Below are positions 15,111 to 22,952 of a DNA stretch of 38,936 nt, piece after piece. Origin of the DNA: Oscillospiraceae bacterium. Lineage in GTDB: Bacteria > Bacillota > Clostridia > Oscillospirales > Acutalibacteraceae. The notes under the pieces were generated by a model. It searched no databases and had not been told where the DNA came from. It saw only the letters and a list, made by a program, of their open reading frames with translations. The stretch is taken from positions 1 to 38,936 of the forward strand of contig SVOG01000051.1 of assembly GCA_015066525.1 (NCBI GenBank), in the 5' to 3' direction. Each line of letters starts with the position of its first letter. Position 1 is the first letter of the stretch. The position numbers were made by a program, and so were the translations under genes.

Positions 15111-16135
15111 TGAGAAAAATCAACGATAGTGCATTGGCATTGGGGCTGACCGCCGTTATTGTGATGCTCATCTATCTCTCGTCAGAAGCGAAGGCAGGCG
15201 CCGAGACGGGCATCAGTCTCTGCGAGGGGGTCATCATCCCCGCGCTGCTTCCCGTGCTGATGATTTCCAATATACTGCTCACATCGCGGGCGTCACGCTT
15301 CTTTGAGCGGCTTTGCGGCGGTGTTTTTCGCCATCTGCTGAAACTTCCCGAAAGTGCCGTCACGCCCGTTTTATTTGGACTCGTGGCAGGCTACCCGTCA
15401 GGAGCGGTACTCACGCTCGAGCAGTACAAGGCGGGGGCACTCAGCGACGAGGAAGCAGGGCGCATGATGCGCTTCAATCTCTGCGGCGGGGCAGCATTCA
15501 TCATCACCGCCGTCGGTAACGGATACTACGGCAGTACCAAAATCGGCACATTACTCTATCTCATCAGCCTGACTTCCAATATGATGATTGCCCTGTTTTC
15601 GGCATTTTTATTCAGAGGTGCGGTGCACCGTAGCGAAAGGCGCAGGGCGCTCCCCTTTTCGGACGCGCTTTGCCGCAGTGCCGAGACCGCAAGCCGCAGC
15701 GTCATCCTGATGTCGGCGTACATCATCCTCTTTTGTGCGTTGGTGCGGATAGCGAAACCGCCGCCGTTTCTCACGCCCGTGCTCGAAATCACAAGCGGCA
15801 TCTTCACCGCAGGAAGCAAAATCCCTCTGCCCTTCTGCGCGGCATTCCTCTCCTTCGGCGGAATCTGCATCCACCTGCAGCTCATCGGAATGCTCAGCGA
15901 AATGAAAGTAAAATACGCAGAATTCTTCCTCTTTCGCGTGCTCGCGGCAGTGCTGTCATACGGGATGGGAAAGCTTTATCTTCTGTTCTTCCCCGACGCG
16001 GTCGCCGTGTTCAGCGCGCTCTCCGATGAGGTTACCGTCCGTTTCACCGAGGCACACACGGCGCTCGGTGTCCTCGCGATGCTCGGATGTGCGATGCTCG
16101 TCATCGAAATAGAAAATCGCAAAATCCGGTTGTGA
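15110..16135 (+). CDS. YlbJ-like sporulation integral membrane protein
   Basis: A 341-residue protein with about eight hydrophobic segments. The pattern of SLCEGVIIPALLPVLMISNILL near the N-terminus, the GLVAGYPSGA motif near residue 95 and FNLCGGAAFIITAVG resembles YlbJ/nucleoside-recognition (Gate domain) membrane proteins. YlbJ is needed for spore cortex formation in Bacillus and is part of the sporulation gene set. The start abuts a heptamer array, and its ribosome site can only be the AGGTG of that array. A TATAAT at 15048-15053 with no good -35 box is the possible promoter. The family call rests on motif pattern only. Confidence 0.65.
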   Translation: MRKINDSALALGLTAVIVMLIYLSSEAKAGAETGISLCEGVIIPALLPVLMISNILLTSRASRFFERLCGGVFRHLLKLPESAVTPVLFGLVAGYPSGAVLTLEQYKAGALSDEEAGRMMRFNLCGGAAFIITAVGNGYYGSTKIGTLLYLISLTSNMMIALFSAFLFRGAVHRSERRRALPFSDALCRSAETASRSVILMSAYIILFCALVRIAKPPPFLTPVLEITSGIFTAGSKIPLPFCAAFLSFGGICIHLQLIGMLSEMKVKYAEFFLFRVLAAVLSYGMGKLYLLFFPDAVAVFSALSDEVTVRFTEAHTALGVLAMLGCAMLVIEIENRKIRL

Positions 16136-16158
16136 TATAGCGCATAAGATGCTATAAT
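16130..16158 (+). promoter_or_regulatory. Promoter of the nuclease gene
   Basis: TTGTGA (16130-16135), 17-base spacer, TATAAT (16153-16158). The -35 box uses the last codon and stop of the ylbJ-like gene. A 6-base inverted repeat, TATAGC (16136-16141) and GCTATA (16151-16156), fills the spacer and could be an operator. Confidence 0.75.
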
Positions 16159-16173
16159 AAACGCGGTGATAAA

Positions 16174-17034
16174 ATGAAAAAGCATATAAAACTCCTGTCG
16201 CTGCTGTTGGTCATCTGTGCGCTCTTTTCGGCGTGCACGATTACCTTCGACACCGTTGGTGACAGTGCGCCGGAACTGGCGAGCGTACAGGAATATAATG
16301 AAGACGCATTTTGCGTGGTGAACGACAATGTGCCGCAGTTTTCCGCGGACGAAATCACGACCGACTCCTTCGAGGAATACGGCGATCTCGACCCGCTCGG
16401 TCGCTGCACAGTCTGCACCGCGAGTATCGGCAAGGACTTAATGCCGACGGAAAAACGCGGTGCCATCGGAATGGTCAAGCCGACGGGCTGGCATACCGTC
16501 AAATACGACGGCATCGACGGGAATTATCTCTATAACCGCTGTCATTTAATCGGATTTCAGCTCACGGGCGAAAACGCAAACACGCGCAATCTGATTACGG
16601 GCACGCGGTATATGAATACCGAGGGGATGCTCCCGTTTGAAAACGAGGTCGCGGAATATGTCAGGCGCACGAAAAAGCACGTGATGTACCGCGTCACGCC
16701 CGATTTTCGCGGCAGAGAACTTGTCGCGCGCGGCGTTCAGATAGAGGCGTACAGCGTCGAGGATAAGGGCAGGGGCGTGTCCTTCAACGTCTACTGCTAC
16801 AATGTGCAGCCGGGGATTGAGATTGACTACGCCACGGGCGAGAGCAAAAAGCTCAAAACCGCAACGCAGTCCGCAAGTAGCGCCTACATTCTCAACACGA
16901 ACTCCAAAAAATTCCACCGTCCTTCGTGCAAGCTCGCCAAGGACATCAGCGACAAAAATAAAAAGAATTACAGCGGCTCCCGCGAGGAGCTGATAAACAG
17001 GGGCTACAAACCCTGCGGAAGCTGTAAGCCGTAA
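16174..17034 (+). CDS. Secreted DNA/RNA non-specific endonuclease lipoprotein with C-terminal Cys domain
   Basis: A 286-residue protein. Residues 1-21 are a lipoprotein signal (LLLVICALFSAC, lipobox cysteine at 21), so it is anchored outside the membrane. Residues 90-210 carry the beta-beta-alpha metal nuclease core of the EndA/DNA-entry group: YNRCHLIGFQLTGENANTRNLITGTRYMN has the catalytic histidine and the metal-binding asparagine. In most relatives the motif is DRGHL; here it is NRCHL. The last 50 residues (HRPSC, REELINRGYKPCGSC) form a small Cys/His zinc-type domain like the N-terminal domain of Ada, often found at the ends of Firmicutes nucleases. Roles could be DNA scavenging or uptake. 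Confidence 0.85.
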   Translation: MKKHIKLLSLLLVICALFSACTITFDTVGDSAPELASVQEYNEDAFCVVNDNVPQFSADEITTDSFEEYGDLDPLGRCTVCTASIGKDLMPTEKRGAIGMVKPTGWHTVKYDGIDGNYLYNRCHLIGFQLTGENANTRNLITGTRYMNTEGMLPFENEVAEYVRRTKKHVMYRVTPDFRGRELVARGVQIEAYSVEDKGRGVSFNVYCYNVQPGIEIDYATGESKKLKTATQSASSAYILNTNSKKFHRPSCKLAKDISDKNKKNYSGSREELINRGYKPCGSCKP

Positions 17035-17037
17035 AAC

Positions 17038-17066
17038 AAAACCGTATTGCGATGCAATACGGTTTT
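17038..17066. terminator. Bidirectional terminator between the nuclease gene and gatB
   Basis: Perfect 13-base stem AAAACCGTATTGC (17038-17050) and GCAATACGGTTTT (17054-17066). It is T-rich in both directions and overlaps the last bases of gatB. Confidence 0.93.
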
Positions 17067-18483
17067 ATTGTTGCAATTTTGATGTAATGATACGGGAGAC
17101 ATCGGGTGCGGAGGCTTTGCCGCCAAGGCGCTTCATCACCTGCCCGATTAAATAGCCGATTGCTTTCTCCTTGCCGCTTTGGTATTCTGCGACTGCCTTG
17201 GGATGATTCGCTATGACCTCAGCGACAACGCGCTCAATTTCATCGGTATTGTTTTCAAGAAACAGCGCGTTCTCCCCGATATACTCCGTCGGGTTTACAT
17301 CGTCGTAAAACACACGTTCAAACACGGCTTTCGCAGTGGCGCGGGAGATTTTGCTCTCGGTGAGAAGGGTGATAATTTGCGCGAGTGCGGCAGCGGAAAA
17401 GTGCATCTCCTCGGGTAAAGTACCGCTCTCGGAAAGGTGGTACATCACCTCTCCCATAATCCAGTTGGCGCTCTCCTTCGGCTGACCCGTCAGCGCCGCC
17501 GTTTTCTCAAACAGGCGCACATATGCAAGGTCCGTACAGATAACCGCTGCATCGTAAGCGCTGATACCGAGGTCGTCCACATAGCGCCGTTTCTTCTCGT
17601 CGGGAAGTTCGGGAAGGGTGCGGCGAATTTCCTCGATATATGCGTCATCAAGGACAAGCGGCGGAATATCCGGCTCGGGGAAATACTTATAGTGCGGCGC
17701 CTCTTCCTTCTTTCGCATCGCAAAGGAGGTATTCTTCCTGTCGTCCCAGCGGCGGGTTTCAAGCCGTACCGCGCCGCCGTTTTCGAGCAACGCTATCTGG
17801 CGCTTCGACTCGGTTTCCACCGCCTTTTCAATCGCGGTGAAGGAGTTGATATTCTTCATCTCCGTGCGGGTACCAAGCACATCGGAATTCTCGTCCGTCA
17901 CGGACACGTTCACATCCGCCCGCAGGGAGCCCTCCTGCATCTTGCAGTCGGACACGCCGCAAAAGCGCAGCACATCGCGGAGCTTGCGTGCAAATTCTCC
18001 CGCCTCTTCGGGCGTGCGGATATCGGGCGCGCTGACAATTTCGAGCAGGGGCACGCCGCAGCGATTATAATTAATCAGCGTTTTGCCGTTTTCGTGAAAG
18101 AGCTTGCCCGCGTCCTCTTCCATATGTATCTCTTTAATGCGGATTCTTCTGCCGCTGTCGAGTTCGATATAACCGTCCCGGCATATCGGCAGGTAGAGCT
18201 GCGAAATCTGGTACGCCTTCGGCAGGTCGGGATAAAAGTAATTCTTGCGGTCAAATTTATTGTATTTTGTAATGTCGCAATGCAGCGCAAGTCCTGCGCG
18301 CACGGCAAACTCCACGACTTTCGCATTCAGCTGCGGCAGGGTGCCGGGCATACCTGTGCAGATTTCGCAGCACTGGGTATTCGGCTCTGCGCCGAAACGC
18401 GTGGAGCAGGAACAGAAAATTTTACTTGCAGTGAGAAGTTCGGTATGAACTTCAAGCCCGCAGACAATTCTATAATTCATCAT
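17065..18483 (-). CDS. gatB: Asp/Glu-tRNA amidotransferase subunit B
   Basis: A 472-residue subunit. The opening YRIVCGLEVHTELLTASKIFC, zinc-type cysteines (CSCSTRFGAEPNTQCCEICTG) and the GMPGTLPQLN, NYNRCGVPLLEIV and FRYFPEPD-like (YKYFPEPDIPPL) stretches are all GatB signatures. It binds mischarged Glu-tRNA(Gln) or Asp-tRNA(Asn) and holds the kinase active site. The helical and YqeY-like tail is complete to IGQVMKRLGGKASAPDVSRII. It overlaps gatA by 14 bases. Confidence 0.97.
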   Translation of the reverse strand: MMNYRIVCGLEVHTELLTASKIFCSCSTRFGAEPNTQCCEICTGMPGTLPQLNAKVVEFAVRAGLALHCDITKYNKFDRKNYFYPDLPKAYQISQLYLPICRDGYIELDSGRRIRIKEIHMEEDAGKLFHENGKTLINYNRCGVPLLEIVSAPDIRTPEEAGEFARKLRDVLRFCGVSDCKMQEGSLRADVNVSVTDENSDVLGTRTEMKNINSFTAIEKAVETESKRQIALLENGGAVRLETRRWDDRKNTSFAMRKKEEAPHYKYFPEPDIPPLVLDDAYIEEIRRTLPELPDEKKRRYVDDLGISAYDAAVICTDLAYVRLFEKTAALTGQPKESANWIMGEVMYHLSESGTLPEEMHFSAAALAQIITLLTESKISRATAKAVFERVFYDDVNPTEYIGENALFLENNTDEIERVVAEVIANHPKAVAEYQSGKEKAIGYLIGQVMKRLGGKASAPDVSRIITSKLQQ

Positions 18484-19876
18484 TTACCTTCGGTCTCTTC
18501 GTATGATAATCGGTCGCGCTCTGATAGATTTTGCCCGCGGAGAGCAGGACTTTTTCACGAAACGGTTTGCCAATCAGTTGAACGCCAAGGGGTAGCCCTT
18601 CGCTGTCAAAGCCGCACGGGAGCGCGAGCGCGGGCAACCCCGCGAGATTTACCGCAGCGGTATACCAATCGCTCAAAAACAGATTTTCGGGCGCAGCGCC
18701 GATTTGATAGGCGGCACCTTCCGTCACGGGTGACAGAATCATATCGTACCGCTCAAACACTTTCGCAAATGCGTCGCAGAGTATCCGCTTCACGCGCAGC
18801 GCCTTGCGGTAATAATCGTCAAAATAACCCGCCGAGAGCACGAAATTGCCGAGCATTATGCGTTTCTTCACCTCGGTGCCGAAGCCCTCGCTGCGGGAGA
18901 GCACATACATTTCATCGAGCGCCTCGGCATCCCGATTGCGATAGCCGTATTTCACCCCGTCGTAGCGCGCGAGGTTAGAGCTCGCCTCCGCACAGGCGAT
19001 GATGTAGTAAGCCGACACGGCATAGCGGAGTTCGGGGAGTGCGATTTCTTCGCACACAGCGCCGAGGTTTACCAGTTCCTTCGCCTGCTTTGTACAATCC
19101 CCGAGCACGGCGATTTTAACGCCGTTAAGGTCGGTCAGCGGTTGCGATTCGGGCACTGAAAGCGTGGTCAAGTCCTTATCGTCAGCACCCCTGATGATGT
19201 CAAAGAGTGCCGCGCAGTCGGCGGCATCCCTGCCCACCGTGCCAATCGTATCAAGCGAGGACGCAAAGGCAATCAAGCCGTAGCGCGACACGGCGCCGTA
19301 GGTCGCCTTCAACCCCGTTACGCCGCAGAAGGCGCAGGGCTGCCGAATCGAGCCGCCCGTATCGGAGCCGAGCGCAAGCACGCTCTCGCCCGCTGCAACC
19401 GCAGCCGCAGAGCCTCCCGACGAGCCGCCTGCCACACGGGTCATATCCCACGGATTCTTCGTCACGCCATAGGCGGAAGTCTCGGTCGACCATCCCATCG
19501 CAAACTCGTCCATATTCGTTTTTCCGAGGGGTATCATCCCCGCGTTTTTCACCTTCGTAATCACCGTTGCGTCGTAGGGAGGGATAAAATCTTTCAGCAT
19601 ACGGGAGCCAGCCGACGTGACCTTCCCCTTCTCGCAGATATTGTCCTTAATCGCAACAGGGACACCCGCAAGGGGCGAAAGCTTCTCGCCGTTTTGAAGG
19701 CGGATTTCCACCTCTTTCGCATCGGCAAGGGCGCTCTCCAAATCAAGCGAGGTATAGCAATTCAGGCGGCTCTGCCGCGCTTTTTCAAAAAAAGCGTGCA
19801 CCGCCTCGGTGGGCGTTATATTCTTTTTTCTGATTTCCTCGGCGAGCGAGAGCGCCGTCAAGTTCGTCATCTCCAT
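18470..19876 (-). CDS. gatA: Asp/Glu-tRNA amidotransferase subunit A (glutamine amidase)
   Basis: A 468-residue amidase-signature enzyme that releases ammonia from glutamine for GatB. The Ser-cisSer-Lys triad is visible in VAIKDNIC (Lys), GGSSGGSAAAVAAG (cis-Ser) and GSDTGGSIRQPC (nucleophile Ser). The frame also offers a GTG at 19888, but GAGG lies 6 bases ahead of the ATG at 19876, which fits better. It follows gatC almost directly (stop at 19885) and overlaps gatB, giving a tightly packed gatC-gatA-gatB operon. Confidence 0.97.
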   Translation of the reverse strand: MEMTNLTALSLAEEIRKKNITPTEAVHAFFEKARQSRLNCYTSLDLESALADAKEVEIRLQNGEKLSPLAGVPVAIKDNICEKGKVTSAGSRMLKDFIPPYDATVITKVKNAGMIPLGKTNMDEFAMGWSTETSAYGVTKNPWDMTRVAGGSSGGSAAAVAAGESVLALGSDTGGSIRQPCAFCGVTGLKATYGAVSRYGLIAFASSLDTIGTVGRDAADCAALFDIIRGADDKDLTTLSVPESQPLTDLNGVKIAVLGDCTKQAKELVNLGAVCEEIALPELRYAVSAYYIIACAEASSNLARYDGVKYGYRNRDAEALDEMYVLSRSEGFGTEVKKRIMLGNFVLSAGYFDDYYRKALRVKRILCDAFAKVFERYDMILSPVTEGAAYQIGAAPENLFLSDWYTAAVNLAGLPALALPCGFDSEGLPLGVQLIGKPFREKVLLSAGKIYQSATDYHTKRPKVNDEL

Positions 19877-19884
19877 ACCGCACC

Positions 19885-20172
19885 TCACTCAAATGCCTGC
19901 GGCACGGTGAAGAAGACGCCGTCCGTTTCGGCAGTGTTCTGCAGGATTTCGTCGCGCGAGAGTGACGGCTTTGCCTCGTCTTCTCGTAGCGGGCATGACT
20001 GTGCGAAGGTATGGCTGAGCGGCTCGACACCCGCGGTGTCAAGTTCGCTGAGCACCTCCATATGCCCAAGCATAGAGGAAAGCTCGTCTTTTACTGTTTC
20101 CTTTTCTTCGTCGGTAAGCCTGATTTTGGCAAGTACTTCAAGCTCACTGATTCGTTCGTTCGTAATTTCCAT
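19885..20172 (-). CDS. gatC: Asp/Glu-tRNA amidotransferase subunit C
   Basis: A 95-residue subunit that wraps around GatA and stabilises the complex. The pattern ISELEVLAKIRLTDEEKETVKDELSSML followed by DTAGVEPLSH and LREDEAKPS is typical of GatC. There is no Shine-Dalgarno site: only AAAGCT stands between the -10 box and the ATG. The promoter at 20179-20207 puts the transcription start at or beside the A of this ATG, so the operon mRNA is probably leaderless. Confidence 0.95.
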   Translation of the reverse strand: MEITNERISELEVLAKIRLTDEEKETVKDELSSMLGHMEVLSELDTAGVEPLSHTFAQSCPLREDEAKPSLSRDEILQNTAETDGVFFTVPQAFE

Positions 20173-20178
20173 AGCTTT

Positions 20179-20207
20179 ATTATATAAAAAACACGCCCCG
20201 CGGTCAA
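20179..20207 (-). promoter_or_regulatory. Promoter of gatCAB embedded in the upstream terminator
   Basis: On the minus strand: TTGACC (20202-20207) lies in the loop of the terminator hairpin, the 17-base spacer is the descending stem arm plus the T-run, and TATAAT (20179-20184) follows. The predicted start of transcription is near 20172, the first base of gatC. Confidence 0.8.
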
Positions 20208-20219
20208 CCTCGGGGCGTG
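20192..20219 (-). terminator. Terminator of the DUF4173 gene
   Basis: GC-rich 9-base stem CACGCCCCG and CGGGGCGTG with a 10-base loop and six T on the minus strand, 8 bases past the stop at 20227. Confidence 0.9.
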
Positions 20220-20226
20220 GGTGGGA

Positions 20227-22005
20227 TTACCACTCTTTCGTTTTTTCGGTTTTGTCGTACAGACCGGTTTTGGAATTATAGGAATGCTTAATGGAATACT
20301 CCTCATCCGTGAACTCGATGAAACAGTTTTCTTCTTCATCATAGTAGCCGTCACGGTAAAGGACAACAAGACGGTTCATCTGGTCGTACTCCGCTTTCGA
20401 CGCGGCGCCGTAATACTGCTTTACCATCTCATAGGCGGTATTGCGCGCCCTGTTATAGCGGCGAAAATCCTTTATATCGTATTCAATGCGCACATCCTTG
20501 GTGTTTCGCTTCAGTTTTAGATTTTCGTTTTCGCAGATATAAAGGGCAATCTGATTGCGCGCAGAATTCGCAGCGACTTTGTCATCACTACCGGCAAGGT
20601 CGATGAGATACGGCACCGCCGAGTCGGAGAATTTGCGAATCGCGACGGTATCCACCGTCTCGAGCTTGCCGCTTTGGTACGCCTTGATATTATAGTCGGC
20701 GCAGCGCGCGTCGATATTCGCAAAGGAGAGCGCGACAAACATCGCCGAGCAGATGAGAATCACCGGCTGGAGATAGGGCACTTTCGGCGCGAAGATATGC
20801 AGCAGGAAGAACGCAATCGTCACCAGCAGCATCACCATCAGCGTGGTGACGAGGACACGGTTGACCGAAAGTCCGTAGATGCTGATATTCAGTCGCATCT
20901 TCTGCATCGCAACCACAATCAACAGCACTGAAAACAGGGTGACAAACGCGGACAGCACCTTAATGGACGGCGCCACTCTGCCGTGAATACGCTTCGTCAT
21001 AATGCCGACGGCGGACACGAGCAGGATATTGATGACGCAAATCACGAACATCTCATAAAAGCCACGACGCGCAAAAGCGCTTGCCGTATAATGATAATCC
21101 GCGGGAAGAATGCCCTTGAACGCCGAGAAGAAGTAAGCAAGCTGCGAGAAGAGATAGACGAGATAGGTCAGCGAAATGACGCTCAGGAATGAGACACTGA
21201 TGGTCGGCGAAAGCACACGGGTATTATCCTTCGGTGCGGCAGCCGCCCGCTTCGCACTGCGCTTGCTGAAAAAGTAACTGAACAGAAACGGCGTGATCGC
21301 GAGCGCAAGCGCAAATTCAACGAGGTAGATGCCGATGTCCGCGGCAATCCGCTTAATCAGTCCCTCAAACGCAGCGTCACTCTGCACAAGAAGCGGGATA
21401 ATCACAATCAGAAACGGAATCGCAATCCCGATACCGATGAGGGCATTAATGACTTTTTTATTCTTCCGGGACGTTGCCTTCGCGGAGCCGAATACGCGTT
21501 CCAGTCCGCCGAAGGTATCCCCCACTACGGACTCAAAGACATCAAACAGCGCCTTGAAACTGCCGCGCGGACGCTTGAAGGCATCGCTGATACCAATGAC
21601 GTAAAAACAGTACAGTCCCGCCACGAGGAAAAACATCAGCGCGTTCATCAGCATATTGTCAAAGAGCGCGAAGGTCGCCGCTCCCGCAAGCGACAGTCCG
21701 CCGCAAAGAAGCGAAAAGACATTCTTTGCCGCGCCCTTCCTCCACAGATATGCCGTCGTCACGCCAAAGAGCGCATAGTACGCAATCGAAAAACCGATAT
21801 TGAATCCGTGAAAGGCGGCAAAATCCACCATCAGAAACGCCGCAATCAGCGTCAGAAATACAAAGACGGTATCCTTCTTTTCAAACGGTTTATGCTCCTT
21901 TTTCACAGGCGCATAAAGTGAGAGGTCAACCTTTTCTTTACTCTTTTCATTATTCTTTTCGGGCGGCGCAAAGTATACGCCGTTATGATTATTATTATCC
22001 ATCAT
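20227..22005 (-). CDS. DUF4173-type multi-pass membrane protein
   Basis: A 592-residue protein with a 40-residue charged N-terminus, about 11-13 hydrophobic segments (residues 45-430) and a soluble C-terminal part. The motif ASAFARRGFYEMFVICVINILL is a recognisable DUF4173 (DUF4153-related) feature. The function of this family is unknown. It starts one base inside the stop of the XRE regulator (TAATG), with its ribosome site inside the regulator's last codons, so the two are coupled. The family is often found next to the XRE/DUF2975 pair, as here. Confidence 0.7.
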   Translation of the reverse strand: MMDNNNHNGVYFAPPEKNNEKSKEKVDLSLYAPVKKEHKPFEKKDTVFVFLTLIAAFLMVDFAAFHGFNIGFSIAYYALFGVTTAYLWRKGAAKNVFSLLCGGLSLAGAATFALFDNMLMNALMFFLVAGLYCFYVIGISDAFKRPRGSFKALFDVFESVVGDTFGGLERVFGSAKATSRKNKKVINALIGIGIAIPFLIVIIPLLVQSDAAFEGLIKRIAADIGIYLVEFALALAITPFLFSYFFSKRSAKRAAAAPKDNTRVLSPTISVSFLSVISLTYLVYLFSQLAYFFSAFKGILPADYHYTASAFARRGFYEMFVICVINILLVSAVGIMTKRIHGRVAPSIKVLSAFVTLFSVLLIVVAMQKMRLNISIYGLSVNRVLVTTLMVMLLVTIAFFLLHIFAPKVPYLQPVILICSAMFVALSFANIDARCADYNIKAYQSGKLETVDTVAIRKFSDSAVPYLIDLAGSDDKVAANSARNQIALYICENENLKLKRNTKDVRIEYDIKDFRRYNRARNTAYEMVKQYYGAASKAEYDQMNRLVVLYRDGYYDEEENCFIEFTDEEYSIKHSYNSKTGLYDKTEKTKEW

Positions 22006-22208
22006 TAGTCCTCCCTGTATTCAATAATGTCGGCGGGCTGGCAGTCGAGTTCCTTACAGATGGCGTCGAGCGTGGAAAAGCGGATTGCCCGCGCCTTGCC
22101 CGTCTTGAGGATGGACAGATTCGCCTGCGTAATGCCGATTTTATTTGCCAGCTCGAGCGAACTCATTTTTCGCTTGGCAAGCATAACATCTAAGTTAATT
22201 ACTATCAT
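22005..22208 (-). CDS. Small XRE-family (Cro/CI-type) regulator, YozG-like
   Basis: A 67-residue single helix-turn-helix protein: NLDVMLAKRKMSSLELANKIGITQANLSILKTGKARAIRFSTLDAIC is the whole DNA-binding fold. Small XRE proteins of this type are typically paired with DUF2975 membrane proteins, as with YozG and YoaS of Bacillus, and act as a membrane-linked regulatory pair. It shares one transcript with the DUF2975 gene before it and the DUF4173 gene after it. GGAGA lies 7 bases ahead of the ATG. Confidence 0.9.
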   Translation of the reverse strand: MIVINLDVMLAKRKMSSLELANKIGITQANLSILKTGKARAIRFSTLDAICKELDCQPADIIEYRED

Positions 22209-22230
22209 ATATTATCTCCAAACCTTATTG

Positions 22231-22337
22231 CCTCCCTTGTGCAAAGGGAGGTACCGAGCGTATGCGAGGCGGAGGGATTGTCACAACCCCTCAGTCGCTC
22301 ACTTCGTTCGTGACAGCTCCCCTTACACAGGGGAGCC
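22231..22337. repeat. Type II paired palindromic element inside an operon
   Basis: Hairpin CCTCCCTT and AAGGGAGG (22231-22251) at one end; at the other end an inverted arrangement with a GTCGCTCAC/GTGAC-like hairpin and GCTCCCCT/AGGGGAGC (22315-22336). Internal parts GGAGGGATTGT and ACAACCCCTC pair with each other. It fills most of the 137-base gap between the DUF2975 and XRE genes. Confidence 0.75.
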
Positions 22338-22345
22338 TTAATCGG

Positions 22346-22822
22346 TTATACTACTAAATCATTATCCTCTTTCATCTCAATTGCCTTTTGCATCACATCG
22401 CGCACCACACGCACCACAAGCGCCATAAACGCTTCGCCGAATGCAAGAAGCATCACGGTCTCGATGGACTTATACATCAGCGCAATTATCACATACGACA
22501 CTACGCCCACCGCCGCGGCAAACAGGCAGCAGTAAGTAATACGATTCAGCAAAACGATATTACTCTTATCGAACACGATGTCGCTCTTGATATTCGAGAG
22601 AATCCTATCAAGGCAGACGAGCGCCGCATAGCCCGCGGGCACCACTGCGTAAAACGGGTAAATCAGATACTTTCCGTGCATCGCTATCATCACGAAATAC
22701 CACGGGCTGTCCTCCTCGGCGCGCATCAGTATCGGAAAAAGTATCACCGAAACCGCGAGCAGGACATAGCATAACCTTACAACAAATTGCGTGAGCTGCG
22801 CGCTCTTAACACTGTATTTCAT
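22346..22822 (-). CDS. DUF2975 membrane protein, YoaS-like
   Basis: A 158-residue protein with four hydrophobic segments (near residues 13-32, 48-70, 92-115 and 120-142). Length, topology and the downstream small XRE gene match DUF2975 proteins. Their job is unknown; the pairing suggests that they sense a membrane state and control the regulator. It is the first gene of the cluster, with GGAGGT ahead of its ATG and a strong promoter at 22853-22881. Confidence 0.75.
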   Translation of the reverse strand: MKYSVKSAQLTQFVVRLCYVLLAVSVILFPILMRAEEDSPWYFVMIAMHGKYLIYPFYAVVPAGYAALVCLDRILSNIKSDIVFDKSNIVLLNRITYCCLFAAAVGVVSYVIIALMYKSIETVMLLAFGEAFMALVVRVVRDVMQKAIEMKEDNDLVV

Positions 22823-22852
22823 AAAGTACCTCCACAGGTAAATTTCACCATA

Positions 22853-22881
22853 GTTATAACACTAAAATTATCGTTTGTCAA
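22853..22881 (-). promoter_or_regulatory. Promoter of the DUF2975-XRE-DUF4173 operon
   Basis: On the minus strand: TTGACA (22876-22881), 17-base spacer, TATAAC (22853-22858). Confidence 0.85.
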
Positions 22882-22913
22882 TAATTTATTATCATTTTTC
22901 AAAAATAATTAAC

Positions 22914-22938
22914 AAAGACGAAGCATTGCTTCGTCTTT
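22914..22938 (-). terminator. Terminator of the RAYT gene
   Basis: Perfect 11-base stem AAAGACGAAGC and GCTTCGTCTTT around a 3-base loop, with TTTG then T-rich sequence on the minus strand. Confidence 0.8.
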
Positions 22939-22952
22939 ACTGTACTAATATA

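Noticed and set aside
17437-18978. A 513-codon plus-strand open frame across gatB and gatA
   Set aside because: It spans two unmistakable genes on the other strand and shows no protein motif or start signal.
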